Source: Candidatus Microgenomates bacterium
GTDB lineage: Bacteria; Patescibacteriota; Microgenomatia; UBA1406; HO2-37-13b
Length of the DNA stretch: 64,000 nucleotides
Direction of reading: 5' to 3'
NCBI GenBank assembly: GCA_025449735.1
Contig: JANWIV010000002.1
Span: 124,001-188,000, forward strand
Positions 18,418 through 26,114 of the stretch are shown here, one piece after another. How positions within the stretch are numbered: position 1 is the stretch's first letter; the number at the start of each line of letters is the position of its first letter. The position numbers and the translations under genes are program-made. Under the pieces are notes generated by a model. That model did no database searches, was not told the DNA's origin, and saw nothing but the letters and a program-made list of their open reading frames with translations.

Positions 18418-19500
18418 ATGAAAATAATTAAATTAAACAATAAAAATAAGCAAGCGGTGATAGCGACCGCCATTGCAATATTGAAAAATGGTGGTTTGGT
18501 TATTTTGCCTTCTGACACTGTATATGGTGTTGCTGTTGATACCACATCTATTACTGGGGTAGATAAATTAATCAAATTTAAAAGTCGAACTCCTGGAAAG
18601 GCAATTTCGGTATTTGTATGTGATTTTGAGATGATGAAGCAATATGTCAATTATAGCCATGACATTGAATTGACGTTGAAAACCATTCTTCCTGGTCCTT
18701 ATACAATTATTTTGCCCTCTTTTCATCATTTGGACAATCGACTTGAAGCGGAAAATGGCAGTCTTGGGGTTCGGTTAGTTGATAATAAATTTATCAACAA
18801 TTTGGTTAAGGCTTATGGTACTCCGCTGACGGCAACATCGGCTAATTTATCTGGTCGCTCACCTCATTATTCAGTAGTCAGTTTGCTAAATTCGCTTCCC
18901 ACAAAAAAAAGGGAAATGATCGATCTTGTTATTGATGGTGGGCAACTGCCACGAAATAAACCATCAACTGTGGTTGATTTGAGTCAAGGAAACGTAAAGG
19001 TTCTTCGTCAAGGAGAGATGTTTTTTAAGGACAATTTAAATTCAAAAAATATTATTTCTAATAGTGAAGCAGAAACCAAGCGAATTGCCACTGATGTATT
19101 AAAAGAAAAATTGACTCTGTTTAAAAAAAAGCCTTTGGTAATTTTGCTTTATGGCGATCTTGGTGCCGGCAAGACGGTATTTGTCAAAGGAGTTGGCGAA
19201 AGCTTGGGAGTTAAGAACATTATTTCCCCGACGTTTGTCATCTATTATGAGTACAAGGTCGATAATCAGTTAGTAAAAAAATTATTTCATTATGATTTAT
19301 ATCGAATTGAAGATGCCCAAGAATTCGATCACATTGGACTTAATGAGGCGCTTTTGCCTGGTAATATAATTTGTATCGAGTGGAGCGAAAAGAGCCAACC
19401 TTTATTAGCAACTATTCAAAATAAAGCAGAAACTGTCTCAGTAAACATGAAATATATTAATGATAAAACCCGAGAAATAAAAGTTAGTGAAAATCTATGA
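18418..19500 (+). CDS. TsaC-TsaE fusion (tRNA t6A synthesis)
   Basis: Two t6A enzymes in one 360-residue chain. Residues about 1-205 are a YrdC/Sua5 (TsaC) domain, which makes threonylcarbamoyl-AMP: NGGLVILPSDTVYGVAVD, KFKSRTPGKAISVFV, LPGPYTIILPS, TATSANLSG and STVVDL are visible. Residues about 220-350 are TsaE, the ATPase that resets the TsaBD complex: GDLGAGKTVFVKG (Walker A Lys at 252), SPTFVIYYEY, HYDLYRI and CIEWSEK. No stop or shift separates them. tsaD follows with a four-base ATGA overlap, so three t6A functions are produced together. TsaB is not in the window. Confidence 0.93.
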   Translation: MKIIKLNNKNKQAVIATAIAILKNGGLVILPSDTVYGVAVDTTSITGVDKLIKFKSRTPGKAISVFVCDFEMMKQYVNYSHDIELTLKTILPGPYTIILPSFHHLDNRLEAENGSLGVRLVDNKFINNLVKAYGTPLTATSANLSGRSPHYSVVSLLNSLPTKKREMIDLVIDGGQLPRNKPSTVVDLSQGNVKVLRQGEMFFKDNLNSKNIISNSEAETKRIATDVLKEKLTLFKKKPLVILLYGDLGAGKTVFVKGVGESLGVKNIISPTFVIYYEYKVDNQLVKKLFHYDLYRIEDAQEFDHIGLNEALLPGNIICIEWSEKSQPLLATIQNKAETVSVNMKYINDKTREIKVSENL

Positions 19501-20528
19501 ATATTTTAGCGATTGACACCAGTTGTGATGAGACGGCGGTGGCAATCACAAATGAGCGAAATATTTTAAGCAATGTCACTCACTCGCAAATCCTAATGCA
19601 TCAGGAGTGGGGTGGGGTGGTGCCCAATTTAGCCCGCCGTGCCCATGAAGAAAATATTGATATGGTAATTGAAACGACGCTTAAAAAGGCGAAACTTTCT
19701 TGGAAAAAGATAGATTATATTGCCGTCACTTATGGACCGGGATTGGCCATCGCCTTAGGAGTGGGGATTGAGAAAGCCAAAGAGCTAAGTCGGCAATACG
19801 ATAAAAAGCTTATTGCGATAAATCATATGGAAGGACATATCTATAGTTGTTTTGCTCAGAATAGCGCCGGCAACCCACTCCGACCATTTAAATTCCCTTA
19901 TCTATGTCTACTTGTCTCTGGCGGTCATACCGAGCTAGTTTTGTTTAAAAATCATCTTTCGTACGAAATCATTGGCCGGACATTGGACGATGCGGCTGGG
20001 GAATGCCTAGATAAAGCAGCTCGATTAATTATGAGTGGCACTGTATATCCGGGAGGGCCACTTATTGAGCGACTGGCCAAAACCGGTAAGACTGATTTTG
20101 TCAGTTTCCCGCGACCGATGACAGGATCAAAAGATCTTAATTTCTCATATTCTGGTCTTAAGACTTCACTTTTTAACTATGTTAATAGGCATGATGACGA
20201 TCATCGAAGGACTCATTTGAATGATATTGCCGCCTCTTTTCAGGAAGCAGTCATTGATAGTTTGATATTTAAGCTCGAGCAAGCAATAAAGGAGTACAAA
20301 ATAAATAGAATCCTGATCGCTGGTGGAGTCGCGGCAAATGCGAGACTAAGACTAAAAGCACGGCAATTAGCGAATAAATATCAGGGCGAAGCACTGTTCC
20401 CAACATTTAAAACATTGTATGGAGACAATGCAGCGATGATTGGCGTCGTTGCAAATTACAAGGCAGAAAAAGGCGATTTTGTTAAAAATTTAGATAGCCT
20501 AGATCGCGAGGCAAGAGCAAGTTTATAA
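19497..20528 (+). CDS. tsaD: tRNA threonylcarbamoyladenosine transferase TsaD
   Basis: Transfers the threonylcarbamoyl group to A37 of ANN-decoding tRNAs. It has 343 residues of the ASKHA/Kae1 fold. It begins ILAIDTSCDETAVAI; the metal-binding HMEGH motif is present (INHMEGHIYSC), as are LVSGGHTELVL, DDAAGECLDKAAR and LIAGGVAANARLR. The start overlaps the stop of the TsaC-TsaE gene by four bases. It is followed after three bases by a convergent orphan gene. Confidence 0.97.
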   Translation: MNILAIDTSCDETAVAITNERNILSNVTHSQILMHQEWGGVVPNLARRAHEENIDMVIETTLKKAKLSWKKIDYIAVTYGPGLAIALGVGIEKAKELSRQYDKKLIAINHMEGHIYSCFAQNSAGNPLRPFKFPYLCLLVSGGHTELVLFKNHLSYEIIGRTLDDAAGECLDKAARLIMSGTVYPGGPLIERLAKTGKTDFVSFPRPMTGSKDLNFSYSGLKTSLFNYVNRHDDDHRRTHLNDIAASFQEAVIDSLIFKLEQAIKEYKINRILIAGGVAANARLRLKARQLANKYQGEALFPTFKTLYGDNAAMIGVVANYKAEKGDFVKNLDSLDREARASL

Positions 20529-20531
20529 ATC

Positions 20532-20885
20532 TCAATCCGAGGGAGGCAGTTTGTCAATATCATCCTCAAGAGTTAACTTTCCTTTCAAAAGGGGATCGTC
20601 GGTAAATTCGGCAACGATTGCCCTGACGAATCGATTTAATAACTCAACGTGTTCTTCAGTTCTATCGAGTACCAGCTCCATTGATGGATATATTCCCATA
20701 ACGCGATAAATAAGTTTATCAGCAACTGTCAAATTGCGGCTTAATATTAAATATATTGGCGGGGTTCCTTCTGGAAGAATTCCTTTATCTAGGTTGTCGA
20801 TTTGCTCGGCTGAGAGACTGTTTCGCCACTTGAAATATAATTGCCATTCGACATCTGAATCTGGTGGGCTCGATTCTTTTGTCAT
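20532..20885 (-). CDS. small acidic orphan protein
   Basis: Unrecognised, 117 residues, strongly acidic at the C-terminus (KLTLEDDIDKLPPSD) and with an N-terminal PPDSDVEWQLYFKWRNSLSA segment. No membrane segment. Reality is supported by a consensus TATAAT box six bases before the ATG and by its clean position between tsaD and the next gene. The helical middle (EEHVELLNRFVRAIVAEF) suggests a protein-binding role, but nothing specific can be said. Confidence 0.6.
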   Translation of the reverse strand: MTKESSPPDSDVEWQLYFKWRNSLSAEQIDNLDKGILPEGTPPIYLILSRNLTVADKLIYRVMGIYPSMELVLDRTEEHVELLNRFVRAIVAEFTDDPLLKGKLTLEDDIDKLPPSD

Positions 20886-20891
20886 AAAATA

Positions 20892-20897
20892 ATTATA
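20892..20897 (-). promoter_or_regulatory. -10 box six bases before an orphan gene
   Basis: Minus-strand TATAAT; the ATG begins six bases further on at 20885. Confidence 0.55.
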
Positions 20898-20952
20898 ACA
20901 AATTGTGGCTGGGAGAAAATTTTAAACGATTATTTTAATTGTGCGTTTGAAT

Positions 20953-21360
20953 CTATCCTCGGCGAGGATAATTGTGTCGAGAGTAGTTGATCTTCATTTG
21001 ATTTAAGAAAGCTTCTAGCGATGCAGAAATTTTATAAACTTTTTCAACGTCGTAAGGTGAATAGTGATCTCTTATCAAAACTCCCGAAGCTCTTTCAGCG
21101 ACACCCCAGCCTTCCTGATCAAGTTTGTATAATTTACAATGATCAAAATACTCACCTTGAAAATTACCACTCACTCCGCCTTCTTCATTCCAACCACCGA
21201 CATCAAAGCAAGAATAGGCTTTATTTCCTTCGGTAATTACTAGCCAATGTGTTAATAATTCACGATCAATCCAGGCTCGATAACCATTATTATCAAGATC
21301 GGGTCTAGGTAAATTAAAAAAAACCATGCTGTCAGGCGCTATTTGTTCTTTTTCCGTCAT
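20953..21360 (-). CDS. small orphan protein
   Basis: Unrecognised protein of 135 residues from the ATG at 21360 (a GTG one codon earlier is possible). It is rich in aromatic residues and Asp/Glu, with DNNGYRAWIDRELLTHWLVI and a GGWNEEGGVSGNFQGEYFD block in which Gly and Trp recur. No signal peptide. It has its own TATAAT box five bases before the ATG. It lies between another orphan and the tRNA genes. Confidence 0.6.
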   Translation of the reverse strand: MTEKEQIAPDSMVFFNLPRPDLDNNGYRAWIDRELLTHWLVITEGNKAYSCFDVGGWNEEGGVSGNFQGEYFDHCKLYKLDQEGWGVAERASGVLIRDHYSPYDVEKVYKISASLEAFLNQMKINYSRHNYPRRG

Positions 21361-21365
21361 CACTT

Positions 21366-21371
21366 ATTATA
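21366..21371 (-). promoter_or_regulatory. -10 box five bases before an orphan gene
   Basis: Minus-strand TATAAT, five bases from the ATG at 21360. Confidence 0.5.
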
Positions 21372-21419
21372 ACATGGTGTAGCTAAAACTAAGGAAATCA
21401 GGTAAAATATAGCTTGTCA

Positions 21420-21493
21420 CGGGGTGTGGCGCAGTTGGCTAGCGCGCGCGCTTTGGGAGCGCGAGGTCGCCGGTTCAAGTCCGGCCACCCCGA
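21420..21493 (+). tRNA. tRNA-Pro (TGG)
   Basis: Acceptor CGGGGTG pairs with CACCCCG, with discriminator A. The anticodon stem CGCGC/GCGCG encloses loop TTTGGGA, giving anticodon TGG. The T-arm contains GGTTCAAGTCC. No CCA is encoded. The last 18 bases of the gene plus one recur at 21593-21611. Confidence 0.95.
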
Positions 21494-21611
21494 CATAACG
21501 GTATAATGTGTAAGGGTTGTCGGTTTCCCGACGTTTCCGTCGGGATTAACTGACAGTAACTGCTCGCTGAAGCTTGCAGACTGCCAGTTGAACAAGTCCG
21601 GCCACCCCGAC
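21476..21611. repeat. duplicated tRNA-Pro 3' end flanking a hairpin-rich insert
   Basis: The 19-bp word caagtccggccaccccgac occurs at 21476-21494 (inside tRNA-Pro) and again at 21593-21611, just before tRNA-Met. The 98 bases between hold a TATAAT (21502-21507), a hairpin cccgac/gtcggg, and an imperfect hairpin aactgacag/ctgccagtt. Confidence 0.8.
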
Positions 21612-21684
21612 GGCTGGGTAGCTCAGCGGTTAGAGCATTCGTTTCATAAGCGAGAGGTCGGGAGTTCGATTCTCCCCCCAGCCA
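21612..21684 (+). tRNA. tRNA-Met or tRNA-Ile2 (CAT)
   Basis: Acceptor GGCTGGG pairs with CCCAGCC, with discriminator A. The anticodon loop TTCATAA gives CAT. Position 1 is paired with 72 and the anticodon stem lacks three G-C pairs, so it is not the initiator. Elongator Met and lysidine-modified Ile2 cannot be told apart by eye. No CCA is encoded. Confidence 0.93.
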
Positions 21685-21714
21685 CTTTTTGCTACAATCA
21701 TATTAATAAATAAA

Positions 21715-22365
21715 ATGTCTGGAAGCATATATCGAGATTATGTGAAGCGGATTTTTGATATTGTATCGGTATTAATCTTAATGTTATTGTTTAGTCCGCT
21801 CGTCGTCATTGCGGCGATCATGATTAAACTCGAGTCGAGTGGTCCGGTGATGGCTGATGTACCGGAGCGAGTCGGTCAACATGGGGGTCTTTTCAAAATG
21901 CATAAATTTCGCTCAATGGTTGAAAACGCTCATCACATGCTTAAACATGATGAAAAATTTAAGCTTCTCTATGAGCAATATAAACAAGGGAGTTACAAGC
22001 TGAAAGAGGATCCTCGTATTACCAAAGCTGGCAAATTCATTCGTCGACACTCAATTGATGAAATTCCCCAACTGCTTAATGTTTTGAGTGGTGAGATGAG
22101 TTTAGTTGGGCCTAGGGCTTATTATCCTGATGAGCTTGAAGAACAACAAAAAAAATATCCTCACACGGCACCATTGGTCAAAAAGGTGCTTACCGCTCGC
22201 CCTGGCATCACCGGGTTATGGCAAGTATCAGGTCGGAGTAATGTCAATTTCGACAAACGTATTGCAATTGACGCTAAATATGTAGATAATATGAGTCTAA
22301 TGCAAGATATTATTATTGCTCTGAAGACCCCTTGGGCGATGATTTCAGGCCGGGGAGCGATATAG
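21715..22365 (+). CDS. priming sugar-phosphate transferase (polyprenyl-P glycosylphosphotransferase)
   Basis: Probably starts a surface glycan by moving a sugar-1-phosphate from a nucleotide sugar to polyprenyl phosphate at the membrane. The 216 residues match the short bacterial sugar transferase (WcaJ C-terminal/PglC-like) form. There is one hydrophobic segment at about 16-37, then FKMHKFRSM, the basic RITKAGKFIRRHSIDEIPQL block (catalytic Asp-Glu region), SLVGPRAYYPDEL, and ARPGITGLWQVSGRS near the end. It is the first gene of the polysaccharide region. A TACAAT box (21693-21698) lies 16 bases before the ATG. Confidence 0.93.
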   Translation: MSGSIYRDYVKRIFDIVSVLILMLLFSPLVVIAAIMIKLESSGPVMADVPERVGQHGGLFKMHKFRSMVENAHHMLKHDEKFKLLYEQYKQGSYKLKEDPRITKAGKFIRRHSIDEIPQLLNVLSGEMSLVGPRAYYPDELEEQQKKYPHTAPLVKKVLTARPGITGLWQVSGRSNVNFDKRIAIDAKYVDNMSLMQDIIIALKTPWAMISGRGAI

Positions 22366-22366
22366 G

Positions 22367-22402
22367 AATTTGAGATTTGAGATTTGAAATTTGAAATTGG
22401 AA
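22367..22402. repeat. tandem TTTGAAA-type repeat
   Basis: Tandem copies of a seven-base word (gatttga, aatttga) make a short AT-rich tract before the DUF4012 gene. The reverse complement of the same tract occurs inside the glycosyltransferase gene at 28642-28680. Confidence 0.6.
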
Positions 22403-22422
22403 AGATATCAAAGAATTAAGCT

Positions 22423-24330
22423 ATGTTATTAAGGCAACAGAAAAGAAAGAGAAAATTCCATTTTGGTAAACCGGGAAGGCGCAAATTCATCTTGCTAGTG
22501 ATTGTGCTCATACTTGGTTATTTTTTCTTGATTCAACCAATACAGCATATAATGGTTAAGGGTCGTAAAATTGAGCATCAGCTTAAAGATGTCAAAGCTT
22601 CTTTTGCTGAAAATGACCTGCTTCGAGTTGAGGAAGAGTTGAAAGAAACGCAGGTGATGTTTGATAGCTTAAGACGTGACTCCCGCAGAATCTATTGGGT
22701 TCGTTTCATCCCGCTTATCGGGGGCTATGCTTCAGATTATCGGGCCGTCATTGAAGCCGGGCACGAACTTCTTCAAGCAGGAGTAATCAGTGTCGCGGCG
22801 GTTGAGCCATATGCCGATCTGATTGGCTTCAAAAAAGGGCAGGATGCATCATTTCTTGACCGACCCGCTGAAGATCGCTTGCAAACTGCGGTTCTAACAT
22901 TAGATAAAATTGTGGTTGATGTTGATGAAATTGCGGTCCATGTCGATGTCGCCAATGAATATATTCAAAAAATAAACCCGAAGCGATATCCGAAGAGCCT
23001 ATTCGGTAAACAAATAAGACCGAAGGTTGAGATGGTCAAGAACTCATTTGGCGGTGCGGCATCGCTTTTTGTTGACGCCAAGCCTTTTATCAAAAAATTA
23101 CCAGAAATTCTCGGTGCTGAAAAAGAAAAAACCTATATTGTCTTATTTATGAACGACAAAGAGCTCAGGCCGACTGGAGGGTTTCTCACTGCCTACAGTG
23201 TTTTTAGAATTGATAAAGGCAAATTTAAGGTAGATAGAAGCTCTGATATCTATTCACTCGACAATTCAATAAAAGTCCATCCAACAGCGCCGAGAGAAAT
23301 TAAAACTTATCACAAAAATGTCACCAAATTTTATATTCGTGATAGCAACTTAAGTCCAGATTATTTGGAATCGGTTCGCCTTTTTGAAGAGCTATATGAG
23401 AATTCTAGTGAAAAGGTTGAATATGAGGGGATTATTGCCGTTGATACCCATGTCTTGGTCGATGCTTTGGATATCCTAGGAGATACTGAGGTCAGAGGGA
23501 CGCTTTTTTCATCCAAGATTGACAAGCGTTGTGATTGTCCTCAGGTAATATATAAATTGCTAGACGAGATCGATCGACCAGTTGCCTATATGAAGGAAGA
23601 CAGAAAAGGAATCTTAGGAGATTTGCTCCTTGGGTTGACACAAAAGGCACTTGGTTTCTCACCATCACAGTATTGGGGACCACTCTCACAAATGATGGTT
23701 AAAAATCTCAATGAGAAACATGTCTTGGTCTATATGACTGATAAAGAGTCTCAGCAAGCAATGGAAAGCCTAAATTTCGCTGGAAGAATCAAGCCTTATG
23801 ATGGCGATTATCTGCATATTAATGATACTAACTTTGCTGGCGCAAAGTCCAATTTATATGTTCAGCATTTTGTCAAAAGTGAGACTGAAATCAAGCGTGA
23901 TGGCAAAGTTATTCGTACCTTAACGATTGATTATAAAAACCCTGAAAAGCATTCCAATTGCAACCTTGAATATGCTGGTGAGATTGGTTTTGGTGGGCTT
24001 TGTATCAATGCCACGCTTCGCAATTGGCTGCGAATATATGTACCTGAAGGGTCAAAACTAACGGAATTTAAGGGTTCTAAGACCAAAGTAGAAACTTATA
24101 ATGAGCTTGGCAAGACGGTATTTGAAGGTTTCATGGAGGTGCAACCACAAGGCAAGGCGACGGTGACGATCTCCTATATATTACCGTTTGAAGTCAAGGA
24201 TCGGGATGATTATAAGCTACTGATTCAAAAGCAACCTGGTACCGTCGGCCATCAATATACCGTCTATGTCAACGGCAAAACCATTGAAAAACTGCCATTA
24301 ATCACCGATGAAGAAATAATACTAAACTAA
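22423..24330 (+). CDS. DUF4012 membrane-anchored protein
   Basis: A 635-residue protein with a basic N-terminus (KRKRKFHFGKPGRRK), one transmembrane helix at about 25-44 and a large extracytoplasmic part. The block TYIVLFMNDKELRPTGGF, then GKFKVDRSSDIYSLD, is the hallmark of DUF4012, frequent in CPR and Gram-positive bacteria; its function is unknown. It also resembles LytR-associated proteins in being an extracellular domain encoded next to glycan genes. It follows the priming transferase, so a role in handling the surface glycan is a reasonable inference only. Confidence 0.88.
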   Translation: MLLRQQKRKRKFHFGKPGRRKFILLVIVLILGYFFLIQPIQHIMVKGRKIEHQLKDVKASFAENDLLRVEEELKETQVMFDSLRRDSRRIYWVRFIPLIGGYASDYRAVIEAGHELLQAGVISVAAVEPYADLIGFKKGQDASFLDRPAEDRLQTAVLTLDKIVVDVDEIAVHVDVANEYIQKINPKRYPKSLFGKQIRPKVEMVKNSFGGAASLFVDAKPFIKKLPEILGAEKEKTYIVLFMNDKELRPTGGFLTAYSVFRIDKGKFKVDRSSDIYSLDNSIKVHPTAPREIKTYHKNVTKFYIRDSNLSPDYLESVRLFEELYENSSEKVEYEGIIAVDTHVLVDALDILGDTEVRGTLFSSKIDKRCDCPQVIYKLLDEIDRPVAYMKEDRKGILGDLLLGLTQKALGFSPSQYWGPLSQMMVKNLNEKHVLVYMTDKESQQAMESLNFAGRIKPYDGDYLHINDTNFAGAKSNLYVQHFVKSETEIKRDGKVIRTLTIDYKNPEKHSNCNLEYAGEIGFGGLCINATLRNWLRIYVPEGSKLTEFKGSKTKVETYNELGKTVFEGFMEVQPQGKATVTISYILPFEVKDRDDYKLLIQKQPGTVGHQYTVYVNGKTIEKLPLITDEEIILN

Positions 24331-24361
24331 TCATTTCAATTGTTCTAATCTCTCAAAAGAC

Positions 24362-24501
24362 ATAAGAAACAAGATACAAGTTACAAGATACAGACAAATC
24401 TCAATTTACAAATTCCAAAATTAATGCGCTGGTTATTTTAGGTTGAATATTGTTTGTTACTTGGTCCGCCAGCTGGCGGATGTTTCTTGTTACTTGTTAG
24501 T
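24362..24501. repeat. fold-back repeat before recO
   Basis: The left words aagaaacaagatacaag and caagatac pair loosely with the right words gtttcttgttacttg. A perfect 16-bp palindrome, tccgccagctggcgga, lies at 24465-24480. It creates a spurious N-terminal extension of recO. Confidence 0.6.
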
Positions 24502-25032
24502 ATGTTTCATACTCATTCCGATGAAGGGATAATCCTCAAAAAAACGCTCTATCCTGACAGTAAAGTTAGACTTAATATCTTTTCAAAAACCTTTGGCAAG
24601 CTCAATATGACCGCTTATGGCGTCAAAAAAATCACCAGTCGTCGCTTGGCCCATCTGGAGACTGGAAATCTCATAAAATTTACCTATTCAGATCGTGATT
24701 CTCATCTATCGCTTCAGGAGACAGAAATTATCTATGGGTATTCGAAAATCAAAGACGATTTGCAGAAGCTCAAAATACTTTATTTGCTTTTTTTTATACT
24801 GCAAAAATTACTTCCTGAGAGCCAATCTGAAGAAGAAATATATATTCAAACCAAGGAGTTTATTAAAAAACTGAATAATAAGCCATTGGAGCCTCATGAT
24901 TTAGAAGAATTCTTAGGTTGGTTTTTTATCCATGGCGGTTATGTTGATGAAAAAACCGTGTCAAGTCCTAGTTTCTCAATTGTCAGTTTTGCGGAAGAAT
25001 TAATTGGCCAGAAGTTGCCGAGGTTGATTTAG
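24502..25032 (+). CDS. recO: short RecO-like DNA repair protein
   Basis: RecO anneals single strands and helps load RecA in gap repair. From the ATG at 24502 it has 176 residues. The N-terminal OB fold opens HTHSDEGIILKKTLYPDSKVRLNIFS split by family-like spacing, followed by FGKLNMTAYGVKK and then a helical part. It lacks the C-terminal zinc-binding Cys cluster and is shorter than the usual 240 residues. A longer frame starting at 24454 is made of repeat DNA. Its stop overlaps the stop of the convergent pyrophosphorylase gene. Confidence 0.85.
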   Translation: MFHTHSDEGIILKKTLYPDSKVRLNIFSKTFGKLNMTAYGVKKITSRRLAHLETGNLIKFTYSDRDSHLSLQETEIIYGYSKIKDDLQKLKILYLLFFILQKLLPESQSEEEIYIQTKEFIKKLNNKPLEPHDLEEFLGWFFIHGGYVDEKTVSSPSFSIVSFAEELIGQKLPRLI

Positions 25033-26114
25033 GTGAGATCTTTGAGTTCTCCTTCTTCAAGTGAACTGACTAGCTTTTTGACTTTGGGGACAGAGCTTTT
25101 CTTAGTAACCAAGAGGACGTCTGGCGTGTTAACCACCAAAAAATCGTTCAAGTCAATGCCAACGACGAATTTACCTTCCTCATAATTATAGACTAGGCTA
25201 TCAGTGCTGTCTTCAAGGATGACCTTGCCTTGGGTGACATTATCCTCATGGTTACGTTCCAGCGCCTCCTTAAGCGCTTCCCAGGCGCCAACATCACTCC
25301 AACCTAGATCTGAGGAGACGACTGCGCCCTCTTTGAAATCCATTTTCTCAACAACGGCATTGTCAAATGAGACCTCTTCAAGCTTTGGATAAACTGAGGT
25401 TAGCACTTTCTGGTATTCAGATGTGCCATACGAATCTTGTATTTTTGATAAACCCGCGGCTAATTTAGGAGCACTTCTCTCAAATTCTTGCCATAAGTAA
25501 CTAGGAGTAGTAACAAAATAGCCTAAATTCCAGGCATGATGCCCGTCTTCAAAATATTTTTCAGCCGTTGCTTTATCAGGACGGTATTCAAAACCCTCCA
25601 GATTATGAAAAATAACATTTTTATTTTCGAGTAATGTCTCTCCATAGCGAATCCAGCCTAGGTTTTCACTGGCAAATCGAGGTGTTTGCCCGATCAAAAC
25701 AATCTTTTTTTCACCTTTTTTAATTAAATCTTCACTGACTTTGAGAATTAGTCTAAATCGTCCTTCTCTCTTTACCAAATGATCACCCCATAAAATGACG
25801 ATTGGTTCATCGGGAAATAACTTGGCAAATATAGCGATAGAAAGACCAACCGCAGGCCCGACATCGCGACTCATAGGCTCAGCAATAATGTTTTTAGCTG
25901 GCAAGCTAGGCAATTGTTTTTTCACCTCATTGACGAAATCGGTATTGGTACTAATATAAATGTCTTCCATATCAAAACCAGGTACGAGCCTGTCGACGCA
26001 AAGCTGAAGCAGGGACTTATCTTGGGTGATTGTGAGAAACTGTTTAGGAGAAGATTTGCGAGACAATGGCCACAATCGTTTACCACTACCACCGACAAAA
26101 ATAATTGCTTTCAT
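25029..26114 (-). CDS. manC: mannose-1-phosphate guanylyltransferase-like enzyme
   Basis: Makes GDP-mannose from GTP and mannose-1-phosphate, a donor for the glycosyltransferases nearby. The 361-residue protein begins IIFVGGSGKRLWPLSR followed by SPKQF, the type signature of this family. Further family blocks are FAKLFPDEPIVILWGDH, HAWNLGYF and SSDLGWSDVGAWEAL. It lacks the extra C-terminal isomerase domain of bifunctional ManC proteins. Its ATG shares one base with the stop of the upstream glycosyltransferase, so they form one operon. Confidence 0.92.
   Translation of the reverse strand: MKAIIFVGGSGKRLWPLSRKSSPKQFLTITQDKSLLQLCVDRLVPGFDMEDIYISTNTDFVNEVKKQLPSLPAKNIIAEPMSRDVGPAVGLSIAIFAKLFPDEPIVILWGDHLVKREGRFRLILKVSEDLIKKGEKKIVLIGQTPRFASENLGWIRYGETLLENKNVIFHNLEGFEYRPDKATAEKYFEDGHHAWNLGYFVTTPSYLWQEFERSAPKLAAGLSKIQDSYGTSEYQKVLTSVYPKLEEVSFDNAVVEKMDFKEGAVVSSDLGWSDVGAWEALKEALERNHEDNVTQGKVILEDSTDSLVYNYEEGKFVVGIDLNDFLVVNTPDVLLVTKKSSVPKVKKLVSSLEEGELKDLT

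Noticed and set aside
21398-21595. Minus-strand open frame across tRNA-Pro
   Set aside because: It translates the complement of the tRNA and the repeat beside it, a well-known spurious reading; no start signal or homology.
21593-21611. A second tRNA-Pro
   Set aside because: Only the last part of the gene is present; no acceptor 5' strand, D-arm or anticodon arm can be drawn.
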